Part shown: positions 18,028-27,016 of the stretch, piece by piece
Layout: each line of letters begins with the position of its first letter
How positions within the stretch are numbered: the stretch's first letter is position 1
Origin: Flexibacter flexilis DSM 6793
GTDB taxonomy: Bacteria; Bacteroidota; Bacteroidia; Cytophagales; Flexibacteraceae
Direction: 5' to 3'
DNA length: 64,000 nucleotides
NCBI RefSeq assembly: GCF_900112255.1
Contig: NZ_FOLE01000002.1
Coordinates: forward strand, 503,854-567,853
Program-made: the position numbers and the translations under genes
The notes under the pieces: model-generated
The model's database searches: none
What the model saw: the letters and a program-made list of their open reading frames with translations, nothing else
What the model was told of the DNA's origin: nothing

Positions 18028-19266
18028 TTGGAAAAATTTACAGGCATCATTGGTATTATTTTGATTTTGGGCATTGCCTTTGCCATGTCCAACAACCGAA
18101 AGGCCATTAACTACCGCTTGGTAGGGACTGGACTTGCAGTGCAATTAGTTTTGGCAATTTTCATCCTGAAAGTGCCTATCGGCCAACAGATATTTCAGTA
18201 TTTGGGCGCGAAAATCACCGAAATACTCGACCTTTCTAACAAAGGCGCGGATTTCGTGTTTGGGGCTTTGGTGAACAAATCCCACATGGAAAAAGCCTTT
18301 GGCGTTGGCAACGATTTTGTCTTTTTCTTCAAAATTACGCCGACCATTATTTTTGTGGCCGTGTTGGTAAGTGTGGCGTATCACATTGGCCTGATGCAAA
18401 TTTTGGTTTCGTGGATTGCTCGTCTGGTACACGCCGTCATGCGCGTGAGCGGTAGCGAGGCACTTTCTAACGTGGCCAGTGTTTTTGTGGGACAAGTGGA
18501 AGCCCAAATCATGATTAAGCCGTATTTGGCTACCATGACCAAATCCGAACTTTTGGCTTCGATGGCGGGCAGTATGGCCTGTATCGCGGGGGGCGTAATG
18601 GCCGTGTACATTGCCTTGGGCGTACCTGCCGAATACCTTATCGCAGCGAGTTTGATGGCTGCGCCTGGTGCGTTGGTTATTTCCAAAATCGTGTATCCCG
18701 AAACGGAAGAATCCGAAACCAAAGGCCAAGTAAAATTGGAAGTGAGCAAGTCGCACGCCAACTTGGTAGATGCCATTTCGCATGGTGCTTCGGACGGTTT
18801 GCGCGTAGCCCTAAACGTGGTGGCGATGCTTATCGGTTTTATTGCTTTCATTGCCCTGATAGACTTTATGTTGGCTTTTGTGGGTAGCAAAATTGGTTTG
18901 CCACAATTGAGCCTGAACCTGATGTTGGGTTATTTGTTTTCGGGTTTTGCTTGGGCAATGGGCGTGCCGTCGCAAGACATACAAGCGGCAGGCTCGCTGA
19001 TGGGTACTAAAATGGTGGTAAATGAGTTTGTGGCTTACTTAGATTTGGCCAAAATGAAAGACACTTTGCACCCAAAAACATTGGCTATCGTGAGTTTTGC
19101 GTTGTGCGGTTTTGCCAATTTCAGCAGTATTGCCATACAAGTTGGCGGTATTGGAGAGCTTGCGCCATCTCGCCGCAAAGATTTGGCGATGCTCGGTTTT
19201 AGGGCCTTGATTTGCGGAACATTAGCGTCGTATATGTCGGCTACGTTGGCGGGTATGCTTATCTAA
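18028..19266 (+). CDS. Concentrative nucleoside transporter (NupC/CNT family)
   Basis: The protein has 412 residues and begins at TTG; MEKFTGIIGIILILGIAFAMSNNRKAINYR matches the start usual for Bacteroidota CNT proteins, so the TTG is preferred to the internal ATG. Multiple membrane spans are present. CNT hallmarks are FVFGALVNKSHMEKAFG, VFVGQVEAQIMIKPYL (the GQ-E-P substrate motif is GQVEAQIMIKP), and EFVAYLDL/CGFANFSSIAIQVGGIGELAPSR. It imports nucleosides by sodium or proton symport across the inner membrane. A strong terminator follows. Confidence 0.93.
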   Translation: MEKFTGIIGIILILGIAFAMSNNRKAINYRLVGTGLAVQLVLAIFILKVPIGQQIFQYLGAKITEILDLSNKGADFVFGALVNKSHMEKAFGVGNDFVFFFKITPTIIFVAVLVSVAYHIGLMQILVSWIARLVHAVMRVSGSEALSNVASVFVGQVEAQIMIKPYLATMTKSELLASMAGSMACIAGGVMAVYIALGVPAEYLIAASLMAAPGALVISKIVYPETEESETKGQVKLEVSKSHANLVDAISHGASDGLRVALNVVAMLIGFIAFIALIDFMLAFVGSKIGLPQLSLNLMLGYLFSGFAWAMGVPSQDIQAAGSLMGTKMVVNEFVAYLDLAKMKDTLHPKTLAIVSFALCGFANFSSIAIQVGGIGELAPSRRKDLAMLGFRALICGTLASYMSATLAGMLI

Positions 19267-19292
19267 TTTTCTTTTATAAAACATTATTAGTC

Positions 19293-19323
19293 AAAGCCCT
19301 GCGCCGCATTGGTGCAGGGCTTT
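19293..19323 (+). terminator. Terminator after the nucleoside transporter gene
   Basis: The arms AAAGCCCTGCGCC (19293-19305) and GGTGCAGGGCTTT (19311-19323) pair with one G-U wobble, followed by a T-rich stretch, 26 bp after the stop. Confidence 0.75.
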
Positions 19324-19395
19324 GCATTTTTATTACCCAAAAAATATTTTATTTGCGCTACAAAATCAAACGTTTATTTTTCTCCCAATTCCTTT

Positions 19396-20007
19396 ATGGC
19401 TCCATTGCTTACCAAAATCTTCAACAGGACGGCGCGTTATTTTCTACAAGGCTTACTTTTTGCTGTGCCTATTGCCGTAACAGGCTATGTAATTGTGTCG
19501 TTTTTTCGGTGGGTGGAAGGCCTCATTCCCGTCAAAGACCAATTCACGGGACTTGGCACGCTGATTATTTTTGCGGGACTTACGTTTCTTGGCTTTTTGG
19601 GTTCGTCGTTCCTGACGCGGCGCGTATTTCAGTTGTTCGACAAGCTGCTCAATAGTTTACCTTTGGTCAAAATCATTTATTCGTCGCTCAAAGACCTGAT
19701 TTCGGCATTTGTGGGCGAGGAAAAGAAATTTAATCAGGCCGTTTTGGTAACGCTCAATCCCGAAGCCGAACTACAAAAAATTGGGTTTATTACGCAACAA
19801 GACCTTTCGCGGCTGGGCGTAGTGGACAAAGTGGCCGTGTATTTGCCGCACGCTTACGCGGTTTCGGGCGATTTGTTTGTAGTGCCTGCCCGCAACGTCG
19901 CGCCGATAGACGTGGACAGCTCCGACATTATGAAATTCATTGTGTCGGGTGGTGTGGCTGGGCTGCCTGCCGCCGTAGCTGGCCACCGCGAGCAAACCCA
20001 CGAATAA
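19396..20007 (+). CDS. DUF502 family membrane protein
   Basis: The start at 19396 (MAPLLTKIFNRTARYF, 203 residues) fits the family better than an upstream in-frame start. Two N-terminal membrane spans (about 14-34 and 52-72) flank a short loop. Then comes the DUF502 signature, with LPLVKIIYSSLKDL, GFITQQDL, VYLPHAYAVSGDLFVVP and IMKFIVSGGVAG. DUF502 proteins are widespread and uncharacterised; plant relatives (LCV) are membrane proteins. It is the last normal-composition gene before the AT-rich ATPase/HNH pair. Confidence 0.85.
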   Translation: MAPLLTKIFNRTARYFLQGLLFAVPIAVTGYVIVSFFRWVEGLIPVKDQFTGLGTLIIFAGLTFLGFLGSSFLTRRVFQLFDKLLNSLPLVKIIYSSLKDLISAFVGEEKKFNQAVLVTLNPEAELQKIGFITQQDLSRLGVVDKVAVYLPHAYAVSGDLFVVPARNVAPIDVDSSDIMKFIVSGGVAGLPAAVAGHREQTHE

Positions 20008-20052
20008 GTTTTTTTTATTATTTTTAAGCACAATCAACCCTCATTAACAATC

Positions 20053-21330
20053 ATGGAAGAAATATTTATCGAAAAAATCGAAATAAAGGAACTTCTCAAT
20101 ATTAAAGATTTTAGTATTGCGCTTTCCGATACAGAAAGAAAACACCTAATTATTACGGGCAAAAATGGCAGTGGTAAAACTACTTTTTTAAATGAGTTAA
20201 AGAAGTATTTAGAAGCTACTATTCATGAACGATTGTTACAAAAAATACAATCAGTAAACAACGAATTGGAAGAATTATACAAAAATAACCTTGATTTATC
20301 AAAGATACACCCAGCATATGTAGAATTAGAAGCTAATACAGAAAATGAACGGCGTGAGAAAATCATTATTAAAGAAATTTATAGATTAGAAGGATTAAAA
20401 GAGCTTTATGATAAAAAATATAAAGTAGATATATTATTCAAAAATTCACTATCAATTACAGAATATTTTCAAAAAGGAAAATGTGTATTTTCATTTTTTG
20501 GAGCAAAAAGAGGTAATAATTTAAATTCGCCTTCTGGTATTAAAATAATTGATTTAAAGCCTGTTTATAAAATTAATGAAAGTGCTGGAAATAATTTTCT
20601 TCAATATATTGTAAATATGAAAGCAGATAGAGCATTTGCAAATGATGCAAATGAAACGAAAGTTGTCCAGAAAATAGATAAATGGTTTAGTCATTTTACA
20701 GATAATTTATTCCAATTACTTTCGCTTGATAATGCAAAATTACAATTTGATAGAAAAACCTATAATTTTAATATTATTGAAGAAAATCAAAAAACGTACA
20801 ACCTTAATCAGCTTTCAGATGGGTATTCGGCTATTTTAAATATCATTACAGAGCTAATTATGCGCATGGAAAAACACCACGCAAAAGCCTATGATATTCA
20901 GGGTATTGTATTGATTGATGAAATAGAAACACATTTGCATATCGAGCTACAAAAAAAGATTTTACCATTCCTGACCTCGTTTTTCCCAAAGATTCAGTTT
21001 ATCGTAACAACACACTCTCCGTTTGTCCTCAACTCCGTTGAAAATGCCGTAATTTGCGATTTAGAAAAACGAATTGTAACCACTGATTTAAGTGGCTACT
21101 CGTATGATGCCATTGTAGAAAGTTATTTCGATTCGGATAAATATTCTGCTGAACTTAAAAATAAAATAAGTGAATATGAAGCCTTATCAGAAAAGGAAAA
21201 TTTGACGGAAGATGAAGAAGACAGGTTGTATTTTCTGAAAAGATATTTAAAGGAAATTCCTAAATTTTATTCAGAAGAGTTAGCCGTAAAACTTCAACAA
21301 ATCGAGTTAAAAAACCTAAAAAAGAAATAG
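20053..21330 (+). CDS. PtuA-like AAA/ABC-type ATPase of a putative Septu defence system
   Basis: The protein has 425 residues. Walker A GKNGSGKTT is at about 36-44, the ABC signature LSDGYSA at about 254-260, Walker B VLIDEIE at about 286-292, and the switch histidine in TTHSPF at about 319-324. A coiled-coil insertion (about 50-125) splits the ATPase halves as in SMC/Rad50-type proteins. There is no TOPRIM domain after the H-loop, so it is not an OLD-family nuclease such as GajA. The HNH nuclease gene follows after 6 bp, and the ATPase plus HNH pairing is that of Septu (PtuA plus PtuB). The region is visibly more AT-rich than its neighbours. ATPase call firm; system assignment by inference. 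Confidence 0.75.
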   Translation: MEEIFIEKIEIKELLNIKDFSIALSDTERKHLIITGKNGSGKTTFLNELKKYLEATIHERLLQKIQSVNNELEELYKNNLDLSKIHPAYVELEANTENERREKIIIKEIYRLEGLKELYDKKYKVDILFKNSLSITEYFQKGKCVFSFFGAKRGNNLNSPSGIKIIDLKPVYKINESAGNNFLQYIVNMKADRAFANDANETKVVQKIDKWFSHFTDNLFQLLSLDNAKLQFDRKTYNFNIIEENQKTYNLNQLSDGYSAILNIITELIMRMEKHHAKAYDIQGIVLIDEIETHLHIELQKKILPFLTSFFPKIQFIVTTHSPFVLNSVENAVICDLEKRIVTTDLSGYSYDAIVESYFDSDKYSAELKNKISEYEALSEKENLTEDEEDRLYFLKRYLKEIPKFYSEELAVKLQQIELKNLKKK

Positions 21331-21336
21331 CAAATA

Positions 21337-22011
21337 ATGGTTTATCACGAAAAAACACAACCAGAACCACCCTGCCTTGCTGCCGAAAGAGCGAAAAAAA
21401 AAGGTACATATAATTGTGAAGGAGTTGTAACACAATTAAAAGCAGATTTTAAAAATAAATGCTACATATGCGAGCAAAAAGAACCAACTTCTATCAACAT
21501 AGAGCATTTTAAATCACGTAAAGGAGATAAAAATTTAAGACTTGATTGGAATAATTTATTTTATTGTTGCGGCCATTGTAACAATACTAAATTAGCCAAA
21601 ACGATTTACGATTCAATTTTGAATTGTACTATTAAAGAACATGGCGTTGATACGCGTATTAAGTACGAAATTAAACCATTTCCAAAAGAAAAAGCATTAA
21701 TTACAGCCTTAGAAGATACGCCAGAAGTGCAAAACACTGCTCATTTACTCAATGCAGTTTATAATGGAATTGATACAGAGCAAAAGCAAATAGAGGCTGC
21801 CAATTTGAGAAGCGACTTACTAAAAGAGATAAAACTTTTTGGAGATTTGCTATTTGATTTTGACGATGATACGCTTGATAGCGATGAGAAAGAAAGAGTA
21901 AAAGGAATAATTATCCGACATCTTCGGTCCAGTTCCAAATTTACGGCATTCAAACGCTGGATTATCAGAGACAACGAGGTTTTAAAAGCAGATTTCAAGG
22001 AATACATTTGA
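21337..22011 (+). CDS. PtuB-like HNH endonuclease (TIGR02646-type)
   Basis: The protein has 224 residues. The zinc-bound HNH core is in the N-terminal third: CYIC (42-45), IEHFKS (His57), LDWNNLFYCC (Asn73) and CGHC (78-81, His80). The layout EH-N-H with two CxxC pairs is that of the PtuB/TIGR02646 proteins, including the HNH effector of retron-Ec78. The C-terminal part is helical and unassigned. Expected role: DNA cleavage once the ATPase partner is triggered by phage. No reverse transcriptase or retron RNA is seen, so a stand-alone Septu type is favoured. It overlaps no gene; the TerB-like gene starts 119 bp later with its own promoter. Confidence 0.75.
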   Translation: MVYHEKTQPEPPCLAAERAKKKGTYNCEGVVTQLKADFKNKCYICEQKEPTSINIEHFKSRKGDKNLRLDWNNLFYCCGHCNNTKLAKTIYDSILNCTIKEHGVDTRIKYEIKPFPKEKALITALEDTPEVQNTAHLLNAVYNGIDTEQKQIEAANLRSDLLKEIKLFGDLLFDFDDDTLDSDEKERVKGIIIRHLRSSSKFTAFKRWIIRDNEVLKADFKEYI

Positions 22012-22045
22012 GACTCGCCACGTGCCTTTCTTTTATTTTTCGCTA

Positions 22046-22076
22046 TTGGTTTGAAATATTGGTATGCTTACCTTTG
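22046..22076 (+). promoter_or_regulatory. Promoter of the TerB-like gene
   Basis: TTG (22046-22048), a 20-base spacer and TACCTTTG (22069-22076) match the Bacteroidota consensus exactly. The predicted transcript would start near 22083, 48 bp before the ATG at 22131. Confidence 0.6.
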
Positions 22077-22130
22077 CTTCCTCTCAATTTTCCGACAATC
22101 TCACACAACGTCATCTACTACGCAAACAAT

Positions 22131-22499
22131 ATGCACGAAAAACACGAATTATACCGCGCCATTGCCGTATTGGCTTATGCTATTGCGATGGTGGACGGAG
22201 AATTGCAACCATCAGAAAAAGAAGCATTTATGGGCATTATCAACAAAGAACTTGGCGATGATGCTTGGGTTGCCGAAAGCCGCTTCGAACTCTTAGAAGA
22301 AAGCCTCATGCCAACCATCGAACATTCGTACAACTACGCAATGTTTGTGCTGAATAAATATAAACATTTGGTGGACAAGCCCATGAAAGACCGCTTCGTG
22401 CGCGTAGTAGAAAAGGTAGCAACCGCCCACGACGGTACAAGCCAAGCCGAAGAATTTGTAATTGAACGTTTCAAACGCGACATTGCAACACTGGCCTAA
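22131..22499 (+). CDS. TerB-like small protein
   Basis: The start at 22131 (122 residues, MHEKHELYRAIAVLAYAIA) is chosen because a consensus promoter lies inside the longer frame. The motif AMVDGELQPSEKEAF matches the TerB/tellurite-resistance-like fold, in which a D-G-x-x-x-x-x-E motif binds metal. The rest is helical, and no membrane segment is present. TerB-like proteins are linked to stress or phage response when beside other ter genes, but no other ter gene is here, so the role is open. Confidence 0.7.
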   Translation: MHEKHELYRAIAVLAYAIAMVDGELQPSEKEAFMGIINKELGDDAWVAESRFELLEESLMPTIEHSYNYAMFVLNKYKHLVDKPMKDRFVRVVEKVATAHDGTSQAEEFVIERFKRDIATLA

Positions 22500-22553
22500 C
22501 ATTGCGCCATGTCGTTTCTTTTTATAACAACTATTAAAACCCAAATTAATACA

Positions 22554-23330
22554 ATGTTTGAGCATTTGCTGTACCAAGAACTTAACGGAGTTTGTACTAT
22601 CACCATCAACAGACCAGAAGTTTATAACGCGATCAATACCAAAATTAGTTACGAACTACAAGAAGCCCTCAAAAAAGCCGCCATCGACGATAACGTTCGT
22701 GTCATTGTACTGACGGGTGCAGGCAACAAGGCTTTTTGTTCGGGACAAGACCTGAAAGAGTCCATCGAAGGTAAATCTTTTGCCGACTCATTGCACCGCC
22801 GCTATAACCCCATCATTCGCATTATGCGCGAAATGCCTAAACCAATTATTGCCCGCGTAAATGGCGTGGCTGCGGGTGCGGGTTGCTCGTTGGCTTTGGC
22901 CTGCGACCTGATTGTTTCGGCGGAAGAAGCTGTTTTTTCTGAAATTTTTGTCAATATCGGTTTGGTGTTGGATTCGGGTTCTTCGTTTTTCTTGCCGCGC
23001 CTCGTAGGTTACAACAAAGCCTTTGAACTCAGCACATTAGGTACTAAAATCACGGCAACAGAAGCGCATCGTTTGGGCATCGTCAATAAAATGGTGCCAG
23101 CCGCAGGCCTCGACGAAGCCGTAGCCGAATACACGGAATATTATCGCCAAGCTCCAACCAAAGCCATTGGTCTAATGAAAAAAATGCTTAATCGCAGTAT
23201 TCAGCCCGCTTTGGAAGAAATTCTTAACTACGAAGCCCTTTGCCAAGACATCGCAGGCAACACCCAAGACTACAAAGAAGGCGTTACGGCTTTCCGCGAA
23301 AAACGCAAAGCCGTATTCACGGGAAAATAA
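22554..23330 (+). CDS. Enoyl-CoA hydratase/isomerase family protein
   Basis: The start at 22554 (258 residues, MFEHLLYQELNGV) is preferred to an upstream in-frame start. Crotonase signatures are VLTGAGNKAFCSGQDLKE (oxyanion-hole glycine region) and VNGVAAGAGCSLALACDLIVSAE. The acidic residue of the second catalytic position falls in NIGLVLDSGSSFFLPRLVG, where the usual E/D pair is changed to D, as in PaaG-type isomerases. It probably acts on acyl-CoA, in fatty acid or phenylacetate breakdown. It stands alone, with a bidirectional terminator separating it from the carotenoid genes. Confidence 0.88.
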   Translation: MFEHLLYQELNGVCTITINRPEVYNAINTKISYELQEALKKAAIDDNVRVIVLTGAGNKAFCSGQDLKESIEGKSFADSLHRRYNPIIRIMREMPKPIIARVNGVAAGAGCSLALACDLIVSAEEAVFSEIFVNIGLVLDSGSSFFLPRLVGYNKAFELSTLGTKITATEAHRLGIVNKMVPAAGLDEAVAEYTEYYRQAPTKAIGLMKKMLNRSIQPALEEILNYEALCQDIAGNTQDYKEGVTAFREKRKAVFTGK

Positions 23331-23353
23331 GCTGATTATCAGAGAAATAATTT

Positions 23354-23395
23354 AAAAAAAAGCGTACTCAATAATATGTTTGAGTACGCTTTTTT
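23354..23395. terminator. Bidirectional terminator between the enoyl-CoA hydratase and crtZ genes
   Basis: The arms AGCGTACTCA (23361-23370) and TGAGTACGCT (23381-23390) are perfect, flanked by A7 and T6. It serves the two converging genes. Confidence 0.85.
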
Positions 23396-23399
23396 CTGT

Positions 23400-23852
23400 T
23401 TAATCCACTTCGTATTTTTTGGGGGCAAACAAAAAGCCAAAAGCCTCGCCCTCTTCTTTTTGCGTGTGTTTGTGGTGCATTTTGTGGGCACGAATCAGCC
23501 GCCGCAAATACTTGTTTTCGGGGCGAATACTATGCTTTACGCGCCGATGTACAAGTATGTCGTGGAACAGGAAATAAAACAAACCGTAGCCCGTAATTCC
23601 CGCCCCGATTGGCACCAAAAACAGCCAGTTTTCGCGATATTCCAAACCGACCACGATACACACAATAGCAGGCAAACTAAATACAACACTAAACAAATCG
23701 TTACGTTCAAAAACGCCTTCGTAAGGGTGATGATGCGACTTGTGCCACACCCACATAAACCCGTGCATCACGTATTTGTGCGTAAACCACGCCACGCCCT
23801 CCATACCCACGAAAGCTCCCACAAACAAGAAAATATACAAAAGCCAGTTCAT
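23400..23852 (-). CDS. crtZ: Beta-carotene hydroxylase (CrtZ)
   Basis: The protein has 150 residues. Four His motifs of the di-iron membrane hydroxylase fold are intact: HKYVMH, HKSHHH, FHDILVHRR and HKMHHKH, with EEGEAFGF as in CrtZ. It converts beta-carotene to zeaxanthin by 3,3'-hydroxylation in the membrane. It is the last gene of the crt operon, 20 bp after the lycopene cyclase gene. No ketolase crtW is in the window, so zeaxanthin is the likely product of this cluster. Confidence 0.93.
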   Translation of the reverse strand: MNWLLYIFLFVGAFVGMEGVAWFTHKYVMHGFMWVWHKSHHHPYEGVFERNDLFSVVFSLPAIVCIVVGLEYRENWLFLVPIGAGITGYGLFYFLFHDILVHRRVKHSIRPENKYLRRLIRAHKMHHKHTQKEEGEAFGFLFAPKKYEVD

Positions 23853-23872
23853 TTTTTTGATTTATTTAATAA

Positions 23873-24583
23873 TTAACTTTTCGCTGTCTGCCGCGCCTTC
23901 ATCATTTCGTAAATGGTGAAAATCATCATTAGGAGCAGCAAATTATAAACCACGTCTTCGATGGGAATGTTGAAAAAGGCCACGCCCGTAAGGTCAGAAA
24001 TCCGAATGCCTAAATTTTCGGAGTTATTGTAACTCACTACTGGCAAATAGGTTAGCACGCCATTCACCAACAAAAAAGGCAGCAAAGAAACCAAATAAGC
24101 CAAGTAAAATCGTCCCAAATAGCGGTCGCGGAATGCCCACCAATGCCCCAACATAAACGCACCCGTGAGGCCAAATTTGACGCTTGTATAAAATTTTTCC
24201 CGAAAAACGACCGCCAACACCAGCAGCCCCACGCCAACCACCCAATTGACGGGCGTAACGTAAGGCTTGAGTATGTCTTTGGGGATAAAATAATTCAGCA
24301 CCTCATAAATAAACGTGCAGGCAAAAGGCACAGTAACAAAAAACAACCATTCTTCTACGGGCAAGCCCAACAGCCTGTAACCCAACAAATAACGGTCGTT
24401 GAAAGACCAAACGCCCAAGTGCGCAAAATACACGTCCCAAGCAATAAAAAACGCACCCGTCAGCACAATAGCAGGCCACAAAAACCGCCATTTTTGGTAG
24501 TAAGTAATCCGCCGCTCAAACGACTGCGCCAACGGATACGACACCGTGAACAAGTGCAAAAACATATACACGTATTTTTCCAC
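23873..24583 (-). CDS. Lycopene beta-cyclase, fused CrtYc-CrtYd type
   Basis: The protein has 236 residues and about seven membrane spans in two repeated halves. The cyclase motif of each half is visible: LPVEEWLFF (about 75-83) and IPIEDVVYN (about 210-218). This is the CrtYcd type found in Bacteroidota, related to fungal CarRP/archaeal cyclases and unrelated to flavoprotein CrtY. It closes both ends of lycopene to give beta-carotene. It is 12 bp downstream of crtB and 20 bp upstream of crtZ. Confidence 0.9.
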   Translation of the reverse strand: MEKYVYMFLHLFTVSYPLAQSFERRITYYQKWRFLWPAIVLTGAFFIAWDVYFAHLGVWSFNDRYLLGYRLLGLPVEEWLFFVTVPFACTFIYEVLNYFIPKDILKPYVTPVNWVVGVGLLVLAVVFREKFYTSVKFGLTGAFMLGHWWAFRDRYLGRFYLAYLVSLLPFLLVNGVLTYLPVVSYNNSENLGIRISDLTGVAFFNIPIEDVVYNLLLLMMIFTIYEMMKARQTAKS

Positions 24584-24595
24584 GCCAAGAGTTTT

Positions 24596-25429
24596 TTACA
24601 ACACATTAAAACTATGCCTGAAATACGTCTGCAAAAGCAATATAAACTTCTGATTGTCAGGCACTCGTACGCGCTCTTGCAACACACGTTGCGGCGGCAA
24701 TTGCTTGATTTTTTCAAATAAAGCCAAATAATAAATATAGGCCAAATAAACGCCCATGCGTGCACCTTCGGGCAGTCTGACAATGCCTCTGTACGCCGCA
24801 TCAAAATCGGCTTTAATGTCGGCTTCAATGTTTTTTTTCAGCTCTGCCGTGAAGCGGTCAAAACTCGTATTGGGGAAATAAACACGGCCTCTTTCGTCGT
24901 AGTCGTCTTTGATGTCGCGCAGAAAATTCACTTTCTGAAACGCAGACCCCAAACGGCAAGCCGCCTCGCGCAACTGCTCAAATTGCTGTGCGTTGCCTTC
25001 CGTGAACACGCGCAAACACATCAGCCCCACCACTTCCGCCGAGCCGTAAATATATTGGTTATAGTTTTCTTCCACGTACTGCACTTTTTTCAAATCCATT
25101 TCCATACTCTTCAGAAATGCTTCGATGAGTTCGTGTTCGATATTATACTCATTTACAACCCATTGGAACGAATGCAACACAGGATTTAGGCTGATTCGCT
25201 CCTCAATGGCCTTATACGCTTCCGCTTTGAAACGTGCCAGCAACTCAGCTTTGTCGAAGTCGTGAAACGTGTCCACAATCTCGTCGGCGTAGCGCACAAA
25301 TCCATAAATCGCGTAAATGGGCGCATGAAAGCGTTTGTGCAGCGTGCGAATCCCCAACGAAAACGACGTGCTGTAATTATTGGTAATAATTTTACTACAA
25401 TCTAAAGACGTTTTTCTGAAAAGTTCCAT
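24596..25429 (-). CDS. crtB: Phytoene synthase (CrtB)
   Basis: The protein has 277 residues. Trans-isoprenyl synthase motifs are ARYADEIVDTFHD-like (RYADEIVD, first aspartate site) and LRDIKDDYDERGRVYFP (second aspartate site), with the conserved start STSFSLGIRTL. It condenses two geranylgeranyl diphosphates to phytoene. The C10-C20 precursor could come from the polyprenyl synthase at 41.7-42.7 kb. It is 48 bp after crtI and 12 bp before the cyclase gene, so co-transcription is expected. Confidence 0.93.
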   Translation of the reverse strand: MELFRKTSLDCSKIITNNYSTSFSLGIRTLHKRFHAPIYAIYGFVRYADEIVDTFHDFDKAELLARFKAEAYKAIEERISLNPVLHSFQWVVNEYNIEHELIEAFLKSMEMDLKKVQYVEENYNQYIYGSAEVVGLMCLRVFTEGNAQQFEQLREAACRLGSAFQKVNFLRDIKDDYDERGRVYFPNTSFDRFTAELKKNIEADIKADFDAAYRGIVRLPEGARMGVYLAYIYYLALFEKIKQLPPQRVLQERVRVPDNQKFILLLQTYFRHSFNVL

Positions 25430-25477
25430 AACTAAGGCAGTGTTTATGATTGCAACTAATTGTATTTCAATAGTTTG

Positions 25478-26953
25478 TTAGGCATGGTCTTGCAAAATGC
25501 GTTCGGTAGCCAAGCGCGAACTAATCACCACAATAGGCAAGCCCGTACCCGGAATCGTGGACGCACCCACGTAATACAAATTGCCGAACATTTCATCTTT
25601 GTTGGCGGGGCGCAAGCCGCCCACTTGGTTCATGCCGTGCGCCAGACCCAAGCCGCTCCCTTTGTACAGATTGAACATATTGCGCCAATCCGTTGGGGTA
25701 TAAATAGTTTGAGTAACGGTGTTGGCCGCCAAGTCGTAGCCGATGCGTTCGGACAAATCTTGGATAATATTTTGGGCTAAAGTCTGCGCGTCTGACCAGT
25801 CGGGTTTGTGGCGCAAATCGGGCACAGGACACAAAATAAAGAGATTCTCGCAGCCTTCGGGCGCACAATCTGGATTCGATTTGGAACTGGCATTCACGTA
25901 ATAATACGGTTTTTCTGGCGCAACCGACGTTTTAAATATCTTACTGGCGTAATCATTAAAATTATTTCCCAAAAAATAATTGTGATGATGCAGGTTGTCC
26001 AGTTTTCCTTTTACCCCCAAATAAATCGTGAAAGGCGCAAGCGTCCATTCCATGCTGTCGAGTTTTTGCTCAGAATATTTGGCTCTGCCCAAAATTTGCC
26101 CACGAAAAGCGGCGGCATCGCCGTTGCACACAAACACGTCTGCCGTCCAACGTTTACCATTTTGGTCAATGAAAGCCGTAATGCGGTCGGAGGTAGCTTC
26201 TACTTGTTTTATTTCGGTATGATAATGAATCTGCACTTTATATTTTTCCAACAAAACCAACATTGCTTCCACGATGCGGTACATTCCGCCTTTTACGTTC
26301 CAGTAGCCATCGTGTTGCAACTCCGTGTAATTGAGCAAACTATACACGGCAGGCGTGTCGAAAGGCGTTGCGCCCAAGAAAAACGCCACCAACGAAAATA
26401 TCACTTTGGTTTCTTGGCTCTCGAAATGTCGGCTGAGTTCCGACCACATCGAACGCCAAAGTTTCGGGGCGTGTTTGAGTGGCACGGTGGTCAGCGCGGC
26501 GGCATACGAAAGTTTAGAATCAAAATTGCGTTTTACGATTTTGTATTCGGTATCATGGAAAATCTCTTTGGCCTGTTGCAAATATTTGCGGGCTTTGGCG
26601 GCAAAATTGGGTTCGGCCTCGCCAAATTCCTGCGCGAGTTTGTCCAAGTCCTTGTGAATAAGATATGGCTTTGGTTTGTGGCTAAAATACACTGAATACA
26701 AGGGATTTAGCTCATTGAATTGCAAAGGATTTTTTTCGCCACAATAGTTGAAAAGCTCCTCAAACTCATAACTCATACTAAAAAAAGAAGGTCCTACATC
26801 GAAGGTAAATCCATCTTTTTCGAGTTGGTTGAGGCGGCCTCCCGCGCGGTGATGCTTCTCAATAATTTCGACTTGGTAGCCTTTCACGGCCAAACGTAAA
26901 GCCGTGCACAAACCGCCGAGTCCTGCGCCGATTACTAATGCTTTTTTAGCCAT
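25478..26953 (-). CDS. crtI: Phytoene desaturase (CrtI)
   Basis: The protein has 491 residues. The N-terminal dinucleotide-binding fold is KALVIGAGLGGLCTALRL with the acidic end IIEKHHRAGGR. The C-terminal CrtI signature is NLYYVGASTIPGTGLPIVV. CrtI is an FAD enzyme that introduces four double bases of desaturation into phytoene to give lycopene. It opens the crt operon. Upstream, an ECF sigma factor gene is separated from it by 158 bp containing a hairpin with alternative folds. Confidence 0.93.
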   Translation of the reverse strand: MAKKALVIGAGLGGLCTALRLAVKGYQVEIIEKHHRAGGRLNQLEKDGFTFDVGPSFFSMSYEFEELFNYCGEKNPLQFNELNPLYSVYFSHKPKPYLIHKDLDKLAQEFGEAEPNFAAKARKYLQQAKEIFHDTEYKIVKRNFDSKLSYAAALTTVPLKHAPKLWRSMWSELSRHFESQETKVIFSLVAFFLGATPFDTPAVYSLLNYTELQHDGYWNVKGGMYRIVEAMLVLLEKYKVQIHYHTEIKQVEATSDRITAFIDQNGKRWTADVFVCNGDAAAFRGQILGRAKYSEQKLDSMEWTLAPFTIYLGVKGKLDNLHHHNYFLGNNFNDYASKIFKTSVAPEKPYYYVNASSKSNPDCAPEGCENLFILCPVPDLRHKPDWSDAQTLAQNIIQDLSERIGYDLAANTVTQTIYTPTDWRNMFNLYKGSGLGLAHGMNQVGGLRPANKDEMFGNLYYVGASTIPGTGLPIVVISSRLATERILQDHA

Positions 26954-27016
26954 AACAAAATTTTAGTTGGTACAAAAGCCACTCAAATAGCCTTTGCAAA
27001 ATAGTATATTGTAAAC

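Noticed and set aside
20053-21330. Gabija-type GajA nuclease
   Set aside because: No TOPRIM domain after the H-loop, and the partner is an HNH nuclease rather than a helicase.
20008-22011. Retron with Septu-type effectors
   Set aside because: No reverse transcriptase gene and no msr/msd-like inverted repeat near the ATPase/HNH pair.
23400-26953. Carotenoid ketolase (crtW) or astaxanthin pathway
   Set aside because: No ketolase-type gene is in the operon; the His-box protein matches CrtZ hydroxylase.
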